32,060 nucleotides of DNA from Paludibacteraceae bacterium (GCA_017649925.1 JAGCFX010000086.1:1-32060); one strand, 5' to 3'; positions 8,564 to 16,801 are shown, counted from the stretch's first letter. Numbers and translations: made by a program. Notes: generated by a model not told the origin, from the letters alone.

Positions 8564-8568
8564 GGGTG

Positions 8569-8600
8569 CAAAGGTACAAATAATTTTTGAATTGTGCAAA
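8569..8600 (-). promoter_or_regulatory. Bacteroidota promoter of the putative RNA
   Basis: The minus strand has TTTGC at 8600-8596, 19 bases, then TACCTTTG at 8576-8569. It is a near-perfect -33/-7 match with an expected start near 8563. It diverges from the plus-strand promoter 25 bases away. Confidence 0.85.
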
Positions 8601-8624
8601 AAAAATACGTTTTTTCAATAATTA

Positions 8625-8656
8625 TTTGCATATGTCCAATTTTTGTTGTACCTTTG
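8625..8656 (+). promoter_or_regulatory. Bacteroidota promoter of the DUF5606-nif3-zinc ribbon operon
   Basis: TTTG at 8625-8628, 20 bases, then TACCTTTG at 8649-8656. The start codon follows at 8687. Because the promoter lies inside the longer frame beginning at 8594, that upstream start is excluded. Confidence 0.85.
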
Positions 8657-8686
8657 CACTCGGTTTTAAAATTAGCAACACAAACT

Positions 8687-9106
8687 ATGCTGAAAAATAT
8701 CCTTGCTATCACCGGTAAACCGGGCTTGTACAAACTCATCAGTCGCGGCAACAACATGCTTATCGTTGAGTCTCTTGTTGACGGAAAACGTATGCCTACT
8801 TATGCGCGCGACAAAATCGTGGCACTCAGTGATGTTTCCATGTTCACGGACGCTGATGATATCGCGCTGAGCGAAGTACTGACCAAAGCCGGAAAGAAAG
8901 AAGGACTGAAGGCGGTGGCACTAGACCCGAAGAAGGCATCTAACGAAGAAGTGCAGACATGGTTTGACGCTGTGCTGCCTAACTGGGATCGTGATCGCGT
9001 TTATCCATCCGACATCCGCAAACTCATACAATGGTACAATATCCTCATCAATGCCGGCATCACTGACTTTAAAGCCGAAGAAGCCGCGGAAGAGGAAAAG
9101 AAATAA
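8687..9106 (+). CDS. DUF5606 family protein
   Basis: The 139-residue cytosolic protein begins MLKNILAITGKPGLYKLISRG, the characteristic start of the Bacteroidota DUF5606 family, followed by RMPTYARDKIVALSDVSMFT, LSEVLTKAGKKEG and VYPSDIRKLIQWYNIL. It ends in an acidic/lysine-rich tail (EEAAEEEKK). Function is unknown in the family. I chose the ATG at 8687 because the promoter ends at 8656 and the conserved N-terminus starts there. The next gene starts at the base after its TAA, so it heads a three-gene operon. Confidence 0.9.
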   Translation: MLKNILAITGKPGLYKLISRGNNMLIVESLVDGKRMPTYARDKIVALSDVSMFTDADDIALSEVLTKAGKKEGLKAVALDPKKASNEEVQTWFDAVLPNWDRDRVYPSDIRKLIQWYNILINAGITDFKAEEAAEEEKK

Positions 9107-9871
9107 GTGCTCTTACGAGCCATTATCGATAGCATAGAATCTGTAGCGCCACGGAGTGCCCAGGAACAATGGGATAACTCGGGAATGCAGGTAGGTGACA
9201 CAGGACGAGATATTCAGTCCGTCCTCTTGACCACAGACGTTACGCCGGCGGTGGTCGATGAGGCTATTATGCGCGGTTGCCAACTCATCGTCTCTCATCA
9301 TCCGCTTCTTTTCCACGGACTCAAACAAGTCTGCGGACAAACACCACAGGCCAAAGCCGTGGAAATGGCTATCAAACATGATATCGCTATCTATTCTGCA
9401 CATACCAGCCTTGATTGTGTCTCTGGCGGAATCAACACGCGCCTGGCTGACAAACTCAAACTAACCGATGTAAAGCCGTTAATGGAAAATGGATTAGGTG
9501 CTATCGGGAAATTACCAAATCCTGTAACTTTTGCCGATTTCATCGGACATATACGCGCGATATTAAATTGTACGTACGTGCGCTATACGCGCGCGAAGAA
9601 ATCGGAGATACAAACGGTCGCTCTCTGTGGCGGCGCTGGCGCTGAATTCATCAACGAAGCCATCGCACAAGGTGCGGATGTTTACCTCACAGCCGATTGT
9701 AAGTATCATGACTTCTGCGACGCAGACGGACAAATAGGATTGATTGATATCGACCATTGGATCTCCGAACGACACGCACGGGAAATATTCCGCGACATAC
9801 TCGCGCCGCTTGGTATTCAATGCTTTATCAGCGAAAAAGATCAAACACCGATACAAATACTAAAACAATAA
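9107..9871 (+). CDS. Nif3-like dinuclear metal center hexameric protein
   Basis: This is a Nif3/YqfO/YbgI-family protein of 254 residues. It starts with GTG immediately after the DUF5606 stop; GAGGAAAAGA just upstream can serve as ribosome-binding site. Family metal-binding features are visible: SHHPLLF (His64-His65), YSAHTSLD (His99, Asp103), GGIN, and in the C-terminal part ADVYLTADCKYHDF and GLIDIDHWISE with the final His/Glu ligands. Related proteins form toroidal hexamers with two metals per subunit; the reaction is debated, with GTP cyclohydrolase-like and other roles proposed. This is the single-domain form without the PII-like insert of longer homologues. The zinc-ribbon gene follows after 4 bases, a pairing I believe is common in Bacteroidota. 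Confidence 0.93.
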   Translation: MLLRAIIDSIESVAPRSAQEQWDNSGMQVGDTGRDIQSVLLTTDVTPAVVDEAIMRGCQLIVSHHPLLFHGLKQVCGQTPQAKAVEMAIKHDIAIYSAHTSLDCVSGGINTRLADKLKLTDVKPLMENGLGAIGKLPNPVTFADFIGHIRAILNCTYVRYTRAKKSEIQTVALCGGAGAEFINEAIAQGADVYLTADCKYHDFCDADGQIGLIDIDHWISERHAREIFRDILAPLGIQCFISEKDQTPIQILKQ

Positions 9872-9875
9872 TATT

Positions 9876-10613
9876 ATGGCAAGAACTAAAGAATTAACCG
9901 TTGAGGACAAACTTAAACTCCTCTTCGATTTGCAGCAAGTGGACTCAAAAATCGACAACTTGCGCACATTGGCAGGTGAACTGCCGCAGGAAGTGAAAGA
10001 TATGGCCGATGAGGTGGAAGGTCTGAAAACCCGTTTGGCTAATATCGAGAATGAAATCAAAGATTGTGAGACACAGATCTCAGATCATCGCGTACGCACC
10101 GAGAATGCCAATGCATCCATCTCGCGCTACAAAGAGCAACAAAACACCGTGCGTAACAACCGCGAATTCGACAACCTGAACAAGGAAATCGAGTATCAGG
10201 AACTGGAGATTGAGGCTTCGCAACGTAAGATCAAACACTTCAGTGCTGAATTGGAGGCTCGTTTGGCAGACAAAGCCAAAACTACAAAAGATATCGAGGA
10301 ACGCACCGTTGATTTGAATCAGAAACGCTCAGAGTTAGACCAAATCCTCGCAGAGACAAAGGCTGAAACAGAGAACCTCATTCTCAAAGCTGCTGATTTG
10401 GAGAAGAAAATGACAGATGAGCGTCTGTTGGCTGCTTTCAAACGTATCCGTAAAAATGCGCACAACGGACTTGCTGTCGTTAAGATTGAGCGTGACTCTT
10501 GCGGTGGTTGCCACGCAAAAATCCCCGCACAGCGACAGTTGGATATCCGTATGCGTAAGAAAATTATTGTATGTGAGTTCTGCGGACGTATTCTCGTTGA
10601 CCCTGAACTCTAA
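9876..10613 (+). CDS. Coiled-coil zinc-ribbon protein (C4-type, CT398/DUF164-like)
   Basis: The 245-residue cytosolic protein has a long heptad-rich coiled coil (about residues 10-200; for example LKTRLANIENEIKDCETQIS) followed by a C4 zinc ribbon with CxxC pairs at Cys209/Cys212 (CGGCHAKIP) and Cys233/Cys236 (CEFCGR). This is the architecture of the CT398/DUF164 family, thought to act in nucleic-acid or flagellar/secretion-chaperone contexts in other phyla. The role here is unassigned. The last 50 bases, including the second CxxC, overlap the 3' end of the convergent CPBP gene. Confidence 0.92.
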   Translation: MARTKELTVEDKLKLLFDLQQVDSKIDNLRTLAGELPQEVKDMADEVEGLKTRLANIENEIKDCETQISDHRVRTENANASISRYKEQQNTVRNNREFDNLNKEIEYQELEIEASQRKIKHFSAELEARLADKAKTTKDIEERTVDLNQKRSELDQILAETKAETENLILKAADLEKKMTDERLLAAFKRIRKNAHNGLAVVKIERDSCGGCHAKIPAQRQLDIRMRKKIIVCEFCGRILVDPEL

Positions 10614-11457
10614 TCAACCATACCAATCCGCATACAACGATTAGGCTGATAACGCCTAACCACCAGGTTGAGCCGGCACCGATTGTGTCGGCCCAACTTT
10701 TTTCATTTTCCCCGATTTCATCGAACAAATAATAGCACAATACAGCCAATCCGTTGTTCGTAAAATGCATCACTATCGGCACCCACAAACTACCTGTCCA
10801 TACAAATACATAGCCGAACAATGCACCCATCAACATACGCGGTACAAAGCCGTAGAACTGCATATGTATCGCTGAGAAAACAATCGCCGTCACCCAAATT
10901 GCCACGTGAACCTTTGTATATTGCGCGTTGACACGTTGTCCGTCAGATATGATTTGTTGCAGTGTTCCTCTAAAAGATAGCTCCTCTGCCATTGCCGGCA
11001 ACAATGCCAACAAACCGATATTGATTAGCAATCCCCACACGCTGTCGGTCTTCAAAAATTGTTCCGTCAAAACCGCAGCTGCATCTTCCTGAGCTCTCAA
11101 AAATTCTTCGATGAATTCGAGACTTTTTGGCAAAACGACGCGACTGTTCAGATCCGCCAATAGGTTTATTCCCGGCACAGCACAAATCATAATTACGACA
11201 GCCAACCCAAATACTTTCCAGTTTGCTCCACGTGTTATTCCTAACCATGTGAAAGGTTTATGATCATCATCCCATAGCCACGCGCATATTATAGGAGGTA
11301 GTAAAAAAGTACCGAATGTCTGTAACAGCTGTAACCATTTAAGTGATGCCGTCTCTTTACTTCCATCGCATGCTACGCGCCATGTAAACATAGCCACCGC
11401 TGTTAGCACTGACATAACACCCAACCACACCAATATCTTTATCCATTTTGATTTCAT
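10564..11457 (-). CDS. CPBP family intramembrane glutamic endopeptidase
   Basis: The 297-residue polytopic membrane protein has about seven hydrophobic segments and the three CPBP/Abi motifs: EELSFRG (Glu158, Glu159, Arg163), FSAIHMQF (His198) and MHFTNNG (His231), matching the Rce1-type glutamate/histidine active site. Homologues process prenylated proteins or bacteriocin-related peptides; the substrate here is unknown. The ATG at 11457 is preferred over an upstream ATG because AAAGGCGAAAG precedes it and the promoter (11479-11510) lies between the two. It ends 50 bases inside the convergent zinc-ribbon gene. Confidence 0.92.
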   Translation of the reverse strand: MKSKWIKILVWLGVMSVLTAVAMFTWRVACDGSKETASLKWLQLLQTFGTFLLPPIICAWLWDDDHKPFTWLGITRGANWKVFGLAVVIMICAVPGINLLADLNSRVVLPKSLEFIEEFLRAQEDAAAVLTEQFLKTDSVWGLLINIGLLALLPAMAEELSFRGTLQQIISDGQRVNAQYTKVHVAIWVTAIVFSAIHMQFYGFVPRMLMGALFGYVFVWTGSLWVPIVMHFTNNGLAVLCYYLFDEIGENEKSWADTIGAGSTWWLGVISLIVVCGLVWLIRVQGQREYVRRTHIQ

Positions 11458-11478
11458 ACTTTCGCCTTTTAAACGCTG

Positions 11479-11510
11479 CAAAATTACTTTATTTTTTTTA
11501 TATACGCAAA
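11479..11510 (-). promoter_or_regulatory. Bacteroidota promoter of the CPBP protease gene
   Basis: The minus strand has TTTGC at 11510-11506, 19 bases, then TAATTTTG at 11486-11479. The start codon lies 21 bases further on. Confidence 0.8.
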
Positions 11511-11544
11511 TATTTGTACAAAAATGCAAAAAAATTCATAAAAA

Positions 11545-11576
11545 TTTGCGTATGTCAAAAAAAAGCAGTACCTTTG
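11545..11576 (+). promoter_or_regulatory. Bacteroidota promoter of the tRNA gene
   Basis: TTTG at 11545-11548, 20 bases, then TACCTTTG at 11569-11576. The mature tRNA begins 21 bases later. Confidence 0.82.
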
Positions 11577-11597
11577 CACCCGCTTTTGAAAAAGCAT

Positions 11598-11671
11598 GGC
11601 GGGATAGCTCAGCTGGTTAGAGCGCATGATTCATAATCATGAGGTCCCCGGTTCAATCCCGGGTCCCGCTA
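11598..11671 (+). tRNA. tRNA with anticodon CAT (probably elongator Met)
   Basis: A 74-base cloverleaf fits: acceptor GGCGGGA/TCCCGCT with G1-T72 wobble, D arm GCTC/GAGC with AGCTGGTTA loop, anticodon stem CATGA/TCATG with loop TTCATAA (anticodon CAT), and T arm CCCGG/CCGGG with loop TTCAATC. The discriminator is A and no CCA is encoded. The G1-T72 end pair and loop sequence favour elongator tRNA-Met, but a CAT anticodon could also mark lysidine-modified tRNA-Ile2 or initiator. Confidence 0.95.
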
Positions 11672-11673
11672 CG

Positions 11674-11700
11674 AAAACCACTCGACGAGTGGTTTTTTTT
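11674..11700 (+). terminator. Intrinsic terminator of the tRNA
   Basis: AAAACCACTCG and CGAGTGGTTTT form a perfect inverted repeat around a central A, followed by a run of T residues. It begins three bases after the tRNA end. Confidence 0.92.
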
Positions 11701-11708
11701 GTCAAATA

Positions 11709-11740
11709 TTTGCATATTTGAATAATTTGTAGTAATTTTG
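11709..11740 (+). promoter_or_regulatory. Bacteroidota promoter of the thioredoxin-antiporter operon
   Basis: TTTG at 11709-11712, 20 bases, then TAATTTTG at 11733-11740, with the ATG at 11764. It begins directly after the tRNA terminator. Confidence 0.82.
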
Positions 11741-11763
11741 CACCCGATTTAATTTGGATAAGT

Positions 11764-12210
11764 ATGCGTATACGTATTTGGACAATAGTTTTAGCGTGCG
11801 CGCTGGCCGTTCTTCCTATAGTGAGAAGCGCAGCAGATGACGTTGTGTACATCACAACAGAGCAGTTCCGTGCACGTATTTTTGATTACAAGGTAGAGAA
11901 AGATTGGAAATACAAAGGAGACAAACCTTGCGTTATTGATTTCTATACCACTTGGTGCGGTCCGTGCAAACGTTTGGCGCCCATCATGGAAGAAATGAGC
12001 CAGAAATACTGCGACCAAGTGAAGTTCTACAAAGCCGACACAGAACGTGAGCGCGAGTTGGCATATGTTTTTGGCATCAGCAGTATTCCGCAAGTGCTGT
12101 ATATTCCCAAAGAAGGTAAACCGATGTTGCTGAAAGGTTTATATCCGAAGGAGGAAATTGTGAAAATCATTGATGAGTTCCTTCTAAAAGAGAAAGAAGC
12201 AAAAAAATAA
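11764..12210 (+). CDS. Exported thioredoxin-family protein
   Basis: The 148-residue product has a signal peptide (MRIRI then WTIVLACALAVLPIV, cleavage near SAADD) and a thioredoxin fold with the canonical redox motif WCGPC (Cys65, Cys68) after VIDFYTT, plus the cis-proline block GISSIPQVLY. It should act in the periplasm as a disulfide reductase or relay; partners are unknown. Six bases separate it from the antiporter gene, so the two are co-transcribed from 11709-11740. Confidence 0.92.
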   Translation: MRIRIWTIVLACALAVLPIVRSAADDVVYITTEQFRARIFDYKVEKDWKYKGDKPCVIDFYTTWCGPCKRLAPIMEEMSQKYCDQVKFYKADTERERELAYVFGISSIPQVLYIPKEGKPMLLKGLYPKEEIVKIIDEFLLKEKEAKK

Positions 12211-12216
12211 AGACTA

Positions 12217-13818
12217 ATGCACGTCGAATTGGTATTATTGATATTGTCGCTGCTGTTTTTTGTCAGCATTTTTGCGGACAAGATCGGCTATAAGTACGGT
12301 GTACCGGCATTGCTGCTGTTTCTTGCTGTGGGAATGCTATTCGGTTCGCACGGTGTGGCTGCTCTATTTGGCGGCAATAGCATTGAGATAGAAACCGGAA
12401 CGGCTCAAGCGATCAGTACGTTGGCGATGTGTATCATCCTTTTTACGGGTGGTATGGAGACGCGTATCAGCGACATCAAGTCTGTTCTTGCGCCGGGTGT
12501 GACCTTAGCCACATTAGGAGTTCTCATCACCTGCGCCATCACGGGAATCATCATCTATTATATCTTCGGTTGGCTTCATGCGGTGACAACCGTATCCATA
12601 TGGCTGGCATTGCTGATGGCAGCAACGATGTCGAGTACCGACAGTGCAAGCGTCTTCTCCGTGCTCCGCACCAACGGTATCGGTCTGAAACACAACCTGC
12701 GACCTTTGTTGGAGTTGGAGTCCGGTGCCAATGACCCGATGGCATACGTGCTGACAACAACCTTAATAGGCGTTGTACTGACGGCTGAGAAAGAAGTCAC
12801 GGCGCTACCCATCATCCAAACAATCGTCATTCAACTCGTGATGGGTTCTGTTCTCGGTTTTGCATTCGGCGAAGGGCTGGTACAACTCATGCGCCGTGTC
12901 AAATTAGGCAACGAAGCACTCTATCCTATCATGGTGCTTACAGCTTGCATCTTCATCTTCGCCATCACATATTACTTGCAAGGCAACACTTATCTCGCCG
13001 TCTATGTGGGCGGTTTGATTATCGGAAACAACAAGTTCACCCGCAAGCGCCAGACGCGATCGTTCTTCAACGGTTTGACATGGCTCAGCCAGTTGGTGAT
13101 GTTCCTTATGTTAGGTCTGATGGTGGAACCGAGCGAACTGCTCAACTATCGAGTATGGCTGCCGTGTCTGATTATCAGTATTGTGATGATTTGCATCTCA
13201 CGTCCGATAGCGGTGTGGCTGTGTATGTTGCCGTTCCGTAACTATCGCCAACGTGACAAGGCGATGCTCAGTTGGGTGGGACTCAAAGGTGCTGTGCCGA
13301 TTATCTTTGCCATCATGTGTAAGTCACAAGGTGTGCCATACGCTGACCTTATCTTCAATGTTGTCTTCCTCTGCACAATCGTATCTTTGCTCGCACAAGG
13401 CACTACACTAACGATGGTAGCAAAGAAACTGGCACTGGACACAAAACCGGAAACGGAGCGCACGTTGGAGCATTTCGATATGGATCTACCCGATGAGATT
13501 CAGTCCTCGGCGCGAGAGGTAGAAGTGACAGAACGCATTTTAGAGCGCGGCAACACGTTGCGCGAACTCAATATACCACCGCGGACGCTGATCATCATGG
13601 TACGCAGAGGCGAAGATTTCTTCGTGCCGACAGGTGCCAGTGAGTTGCAGTTAGGTGACCAACTGCTTGTCATCAGCGACAAAGATGCAGAGGCTACTTA
13701 CAAGCACATGACCGATGAGGCGGAAGAAGATGCAATCTGGCGTGCAGAAGTGCGCCGCAAAGCAAAAGCGCGCTTCGACAAGGCAACGGCGTGGATGAGA
13801 AAGAAACCGAAGAGTTAA
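12217..13818 (+). CDS. Potassium/proton antiporter (CPA1, NhaP2/CvrA-type) with C-terminal RCK-C domain
   Basis: The 533-residue inner-membrane protein has about twelve hydrophobic helices in residues 3-395. CPA1 ion-binding blocks are visible: SSTDSASVFSVL (139-150) and ESGANDPM (168-175, the ND ion site), and VGLKGAVPIIFA later. A cytosolic tail follows with an RCK-C/TrkA-C-like domain (NTLRELNIPPRTLIIMVRRG to GDQLLVISD, about 450-490), the module that senses ligand in NhaP2-type K+/H+ exchangers. It likely exports K+ (or Na+) for protons and contributes to pH and ion homeostasis; ion specificity is inferred from architecture only. It is second in a four-gene run. Confidence 0.92.
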   Translation: MHVELVLLILSLLFFVSIFADKIGYKYGVPALLLFLAVGMLFGSHGVAALFGGNSIEIETGTAQAISTLAMCIILFTGGMETRISDIKSVLAPGVTLATLGVLITCAITGIIIYYIFGWLHAVTTVSIWLALLMAATMSSTDSASVFSVLRTNGIGLKHNLRPLLELESGANDPMAYVLTTTLIGVVLTAEKEVTALPIIQTIVIQLVMGSVLGFAFGEGLVQLMRRVKLGNEALYPIMVLTACIFIFAITYYLQGNTYLAVYVGGLIIGNNKFTRKRQTRSFFNGLTWLSQLVMFLMLGLMVEPSELLNYRVWLPCLIISIVMICISRPIAVWLCMLPFRNYRQRDKAMLSWVGLKGAVPIIFAIMCKSQGVPYADLIFNVVFLCTIVSLLAQGTTLTMVAKKLALDTKPETERTLEHFDMDLPDEIQSSAREVEVTERILERGNTLRELNIPPRTLIIMVRRGEDFFVPTGASELQLGDQLLVISDKDAEATYKHMTDEAEEDAIWRAEVRRKAKARFDKATAWMRKKPKS

Positions 13819-13842
13819 AAGCAAAAAAAAATAGCATTAGAT

Positions 13843-15387
13843 ATGGCAAAGAAAACCGTCTTTTTGACCGGAGCTACCGGCACAATGGGTTACGCAGGCA
13901 TGATGGAGATTCTGCAGTACCCGAAGCAATATAACCTGCGCATCCTTGCACGTCCTAGCAAGAAAAACAAGGAGTTATTGGCTCCGCTGTTGGATAAATA
14001 CGCTGCATTGCATGTCGTTTGGGGTGACCTGACCAAATATGCGGACGTGCTCAAAGGTGTTTCCGGCGCACAGATTGTACTGCATGTCGGTGGAATGGTT
14101 TCGCCGCAGGCGGACTATCGTCCCAAAGCAACACTGCGCACCAATATCTCTGCTGCAGAGAACATTACGAAAGCCGTGTTGGCACAGCCGGCTGACAAAC
14201 AACCGAAAGTGGTTTATATCGGTTCTGTAGCCCAGATGGGTGACCGCCGCGAACCGCTGCATTGGGGACGTGCCGGCGACCCGATCTGTGTTTCTGCTTA
14301 CGATCATTATGGTCTGACCAAAGCACAGGCAGAGCGCATCATCACGGATTCCGGCATTAAGACTTGGGTATCGCTCCGTCAATCGGGCATCCTCTATCCG
14401 GCGATATTAAAGAACTACGACCCTATCATGTTCCATGTGCCTATCCGTGGCGTCCTCGAATGGGCAACAGTGGAAGATAGCGGTCGATTGTTAGAGCGCG
14501 TTTGCCGCGACAACGTACCGGAGGAGTTCTGGAAACGCTATTACAATATCGGTTCGGGAAAAGAATACCGTTTGTCAAACTATGAGTTCGAGTGCTTGTT
14601 GCTCGAGGCTATTGGCTGCCCGCGCCCGGAGAAGATATTCAACGCCAATTGGTTTACCACCCGCAATTTCCACGGCATGTGGTATATTGACGGTGATAAG
14701 TTAGAGGATATACTGCACTTCCGCGCGAACGTGCCGGTTAAAGAGTACTTCGCGAAGATGGCAAAAGCCGAGTCTCTGCCATGGGGTATTAAGTTTGCTT
14801 CCAAAACGCATATCGCCAAGTTATTCCCGCATTGCGTAAAAGCCGCGATGTGGTTCATGGCTAACAGCAAAGAGCATGGCACGCAATGGTGGATCAAGCA
14901 TAACAAAGAAGCACGCATTCATGCGTATTACGGTTCGCTGGAGGCATACAAGGCTATTCCTGATTGGAAGCATATGGACCTAAGTCATAACAGCGAGGAG
15001 TATCCGTTGCTCAAACATGGCTACGATGAGTCTAAGCCAATGGCGGAACTGACACTTGAAGATCTGCAGCAAGCAGCCGCCTTCCGTGGTGGCAAATGTC
15101 TGGCCAAACGCTTTAAGAAAGGCGATTGGGACTCCAAGCTCAAATGGGAAGACGCGGAAGGACGTACGTTTGAAGCTTCGCCACGCTTGATTTTGTTGGG
15201 CGGACACTGGTCTCCGTTCGACATGCCATATCCTTACGCACACGAACCAAAGGAGAAACAGATCCCGTGGCATTGGGATCGCGTAGCAAGAGAGAACCCG
15301 TTCTTCGCACAGCTATGGGCTCCGCTGCACGACAAAAACGAAGATAACGTATACGGTTCGGAAGTTTTTGAAGGTTGGGAGAAATAA
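13843..15387 (+). CDS. NAD-dependent epimerase/dehydratase family protein with extended C-terminus
   Basis: The N-terminal ~300 residues are an extended short-chain dehydrogenase: FLTGATGTMGYAG Rossmann motif (10-16) and catalytic Tyr156-x3-Lys160 in YGLTK. Typical family enzymes act on nucleotide sugars or other hydroxyl substrates with NAD(P); the substrate here cannot be told. The protein is 514 residues, about 180 longer than a plain epimerase. The extra part contains a segment (GDWDSKLKWEDAEGRTFEAS, then GGHWSP) that resembles a zinc-ribbon-like module with the Cys/His ligands missing. No signal peptide. The gap to the antiporter gene is only 24 bases. Confidence 0.88.
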   Translation: MAKKTVFLTGATGTMGYAGMMEILQYPKQYNLRILARPSKKNKELLAPLLDKYAALHVVWGDLTKYADVLKGVSGAQIVLHVGGMVSPQADYRPKATLRTNISAAENITKAVLAQPADKQPKVVYIGSVAQMGDRREPLHWGRAGDPICVSAYDHYGLTKAQAERIITDSGIKTWVSLRQSGILYPAILKNYDPIMFHVPIRGVLEWATVEDSGRLLERVCRDNVPEEFWKRYYNIGSGKEYRLSNYEFECLLLEAIGCPRPEKIFNANWFTTRNFHGMWYIDGDKLEDILHFRANVPVKEYFAKMAKAESLPWGIKFASKTHIAKLFPHCVKAAMWFMANSKEHGTQWWIKHNKEARIHAYYGSLEAYKAIPDWKHMDLSHNSEEYPLLKHGYDESKPMAELTLEDLQQAAAFRGGKCLAKRFKKGDWDSKLKWEDAEGRTFEASPRLILLGGHWSPFDMPYPYAHEPKEKQIPWHWDRVARENPFFAQLWAPLHDKNEDNVYGSEVFEGWEK

Positions 15388-15421
15388 AAGTGATTAGTAA
15401 AAGCCAACAAATTGCTGATTT

Positions 15422-16189
15422 ATGCAACGATTAGGGATAATAGGAGTATTGCTGTGCTTATGCGCGATGGGCGCGTGGGCAGATGATGCAACGAAACCGG
15501 GTTATCAGATTGAAGACAACACATTTTTCGACCCTTCGCACAAGGAAATGCGCGAAGAGAGTTATCAGTTCAGCGTGGATTATCGTCTTGAGGTGGGATT
15601 TGCGCAGAACTGGCAACGTCCACACGACATCACTTTTGCTGAGCGCTACCTGCATGGTATCCGTCTCGGCGCCAACTTTACCTTTAACCTCCCGTTGCAT
15701 TTCGGCATCCAGACCGGCGTGATATATACCCTGCTCTTCGGTCAAAACGACCAACATTGGCGTTCCGTAACAGCACCTACTACCCAAGAGGAGTATATTA
15801 CCCATAATGTATTGGCTCACAATCTGACCGTCCCTGTGCGAATGACCTATACGATACCTGTTTGGAAAAAAATGAATATCCTCTTCTATACCGGTCCACA
15901 GTTACACATCGGATTGGCGCAAAATGATTACATGAAAACGCATCTGAGTGATCCCGCCAAAGATTGGTTGGTTTCGCAGAACATACCGGTTGATCCATAT
16001 GACCGCATGAAAGATGAGTTGGTGCGAGCCAATATACAATGGGGTATCGGCGCAGGTATTGAATGGGATAAATACCGCTTACAAGGCGGTTATGACTTTG
16101 GCTTGAACAACATGGTAAAGCACCCCAAAATAAGCGGACAATACATGTCCGAATGGGGATGGTTCGTAAGTTTCTGCTATAAGTTTTAA
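15422..16189 (+). CDS. Outer-membrane beta-barrel (porin-like) protein
   Basis: The 255-residue product has a signal peptide (MQRLGIIGVLLCLCAMGAWA, then DDATKPG). The mature chain shows alternating amphipathic strands (for example RLGANFTFNLPLHFGIQTGVIYTLLFG and LTVPVRMTYTIPVW) and ends in an aromatic strand, WFVSFCYKF, with terminal Phe as expected for BAM recognition. This is the small barrel type annotated as outer-membrane beta-barrel/porin family in Bacteroidota; the cargo is unknown. It is last in the run and faces the MBL gene tail to tail, six bases away, with no visible terminator. Confidence 0.85.
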   Translation: MQRLGIIGVLLCLCAMGAWADDATKPGYQIEDNTFFDPSHKEMREESYQFSVDYRLEVGFAQNWQRPHDITFAERYLHGIRLGANFTFNLPLHFGIQTGVIYTLLFGQNDQHWRSVTAPTTQEEYITHNVLAHNLTVPVRMTYTIPVWKKMNILFYTGPQLHIGLAQNDYMKTHLSDPAKDWLVSQNIPVDPYDRMKDELVRANIQWGIGAGIEWDKYRLQGGYDFGLNNMVKHPKISGQYMSEWGWFVSFCYKF

Positions 16190-16195
16190 TGGAGT

Positions 16196-16801
16196 TTATC
16201 GGCGTTCTGCGGCGATGGTGGTTGCATCACCATGGCCGGGGAAAACGCGCGTATCCGATGGTAAGGTCATCAGACAATCCAATGAATCAATGAGTTGTCT
16301 GATGTCTCCTCCGGGCAAGTCTGTGCGACCATAACCCATATGAAAGAGCGTGTCTCCAGAAAGTAGAATGTTGTCATTCGGCCAATAGAAACATACGCTA
16401 CCGGGCGTATGACCGGGCGTGTGAAGAATGGAAAATGGAATTTCTTTGTCGTTAAGCGGTTCTATCGGAAACGGTTGCGCGATAGCATGAATGCCGAAAA
16501 GGTCATATTGACCTTGCATAGCAGTTGCCATCGGTATATCCGCCTCGTGCAGCAAAACGGAGGTATGCCATTTCTCACAGGCCCACGCAGCTCCCCATAG
16601 ATGGTCAAGATGCCCGTGAGTAGCCAAGATTGTCACGTTTGACGGCGCACACTGGAGTTCTTTCTCGATATACGTACAGAGTGCCTGTTGCTCATATTGA
16701 GAATAGCAAGCGGGGTCGATGATGAACACCTGTTGACCATTGCTCACCACGTAAGTGTTGGTCTGAAAAGGACCAAATATAAACGATTTTACTTCCAGCA
16801 T
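16196..16801 (-). CDS. MBL-fold metal hydrolase (glyoxalase II-like)
   Basis: The protein is about 201 residues long. The zinc-binding motif THGHLDH (HxHxDH) is followed by HTPGHTPGS and a C-terminal FPGHGDAT with the last His ligands, the glyoxalase II-like subclass of the metallo-beta-lactamase fold. It is likely a cytosolic thioester or related hydrolase; the substrate is unknown. I favour the ATG at 16801, preceded by TCAGGA; an ATG nine bases upstream (16810) is also possible. Either start overlaps the end of the radical SAM gene, so the two are translationally coupled. Confidence 0.92.
   Translation of the reverse strand: MLEVKSFIFGPFQTNTYVVSNGQQVFIIDPACYSQYEQQALCTYIEKELQCAPSNVTILATHGHLDHLWGAAWACEKWHTSVLLHEADIPMATAMQGQYDLFGIHAIAQPFPIEPLNDKEIPFSILHTPGHTPGSVCFYWPNDNILLSGDTLFHMGYGRTDLPGGDIRQLIDSLDCLMTLPSDTRVFPGHGDATTIAAERR

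Larger units (their letters stand above)
8178..8686. other. Intergenic region between divergent genes
   Basis: It contains no credible coding sequence. It holds the putative structured RNA, its terminator-like hairpin and promoter on the minus strand, and the promoter of the DUF5606 operon on the plus strand. Between 8178 and 8264 I see only AT-rich spacer with (ACATAC)-like low complexity. Confidence 0.7.
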
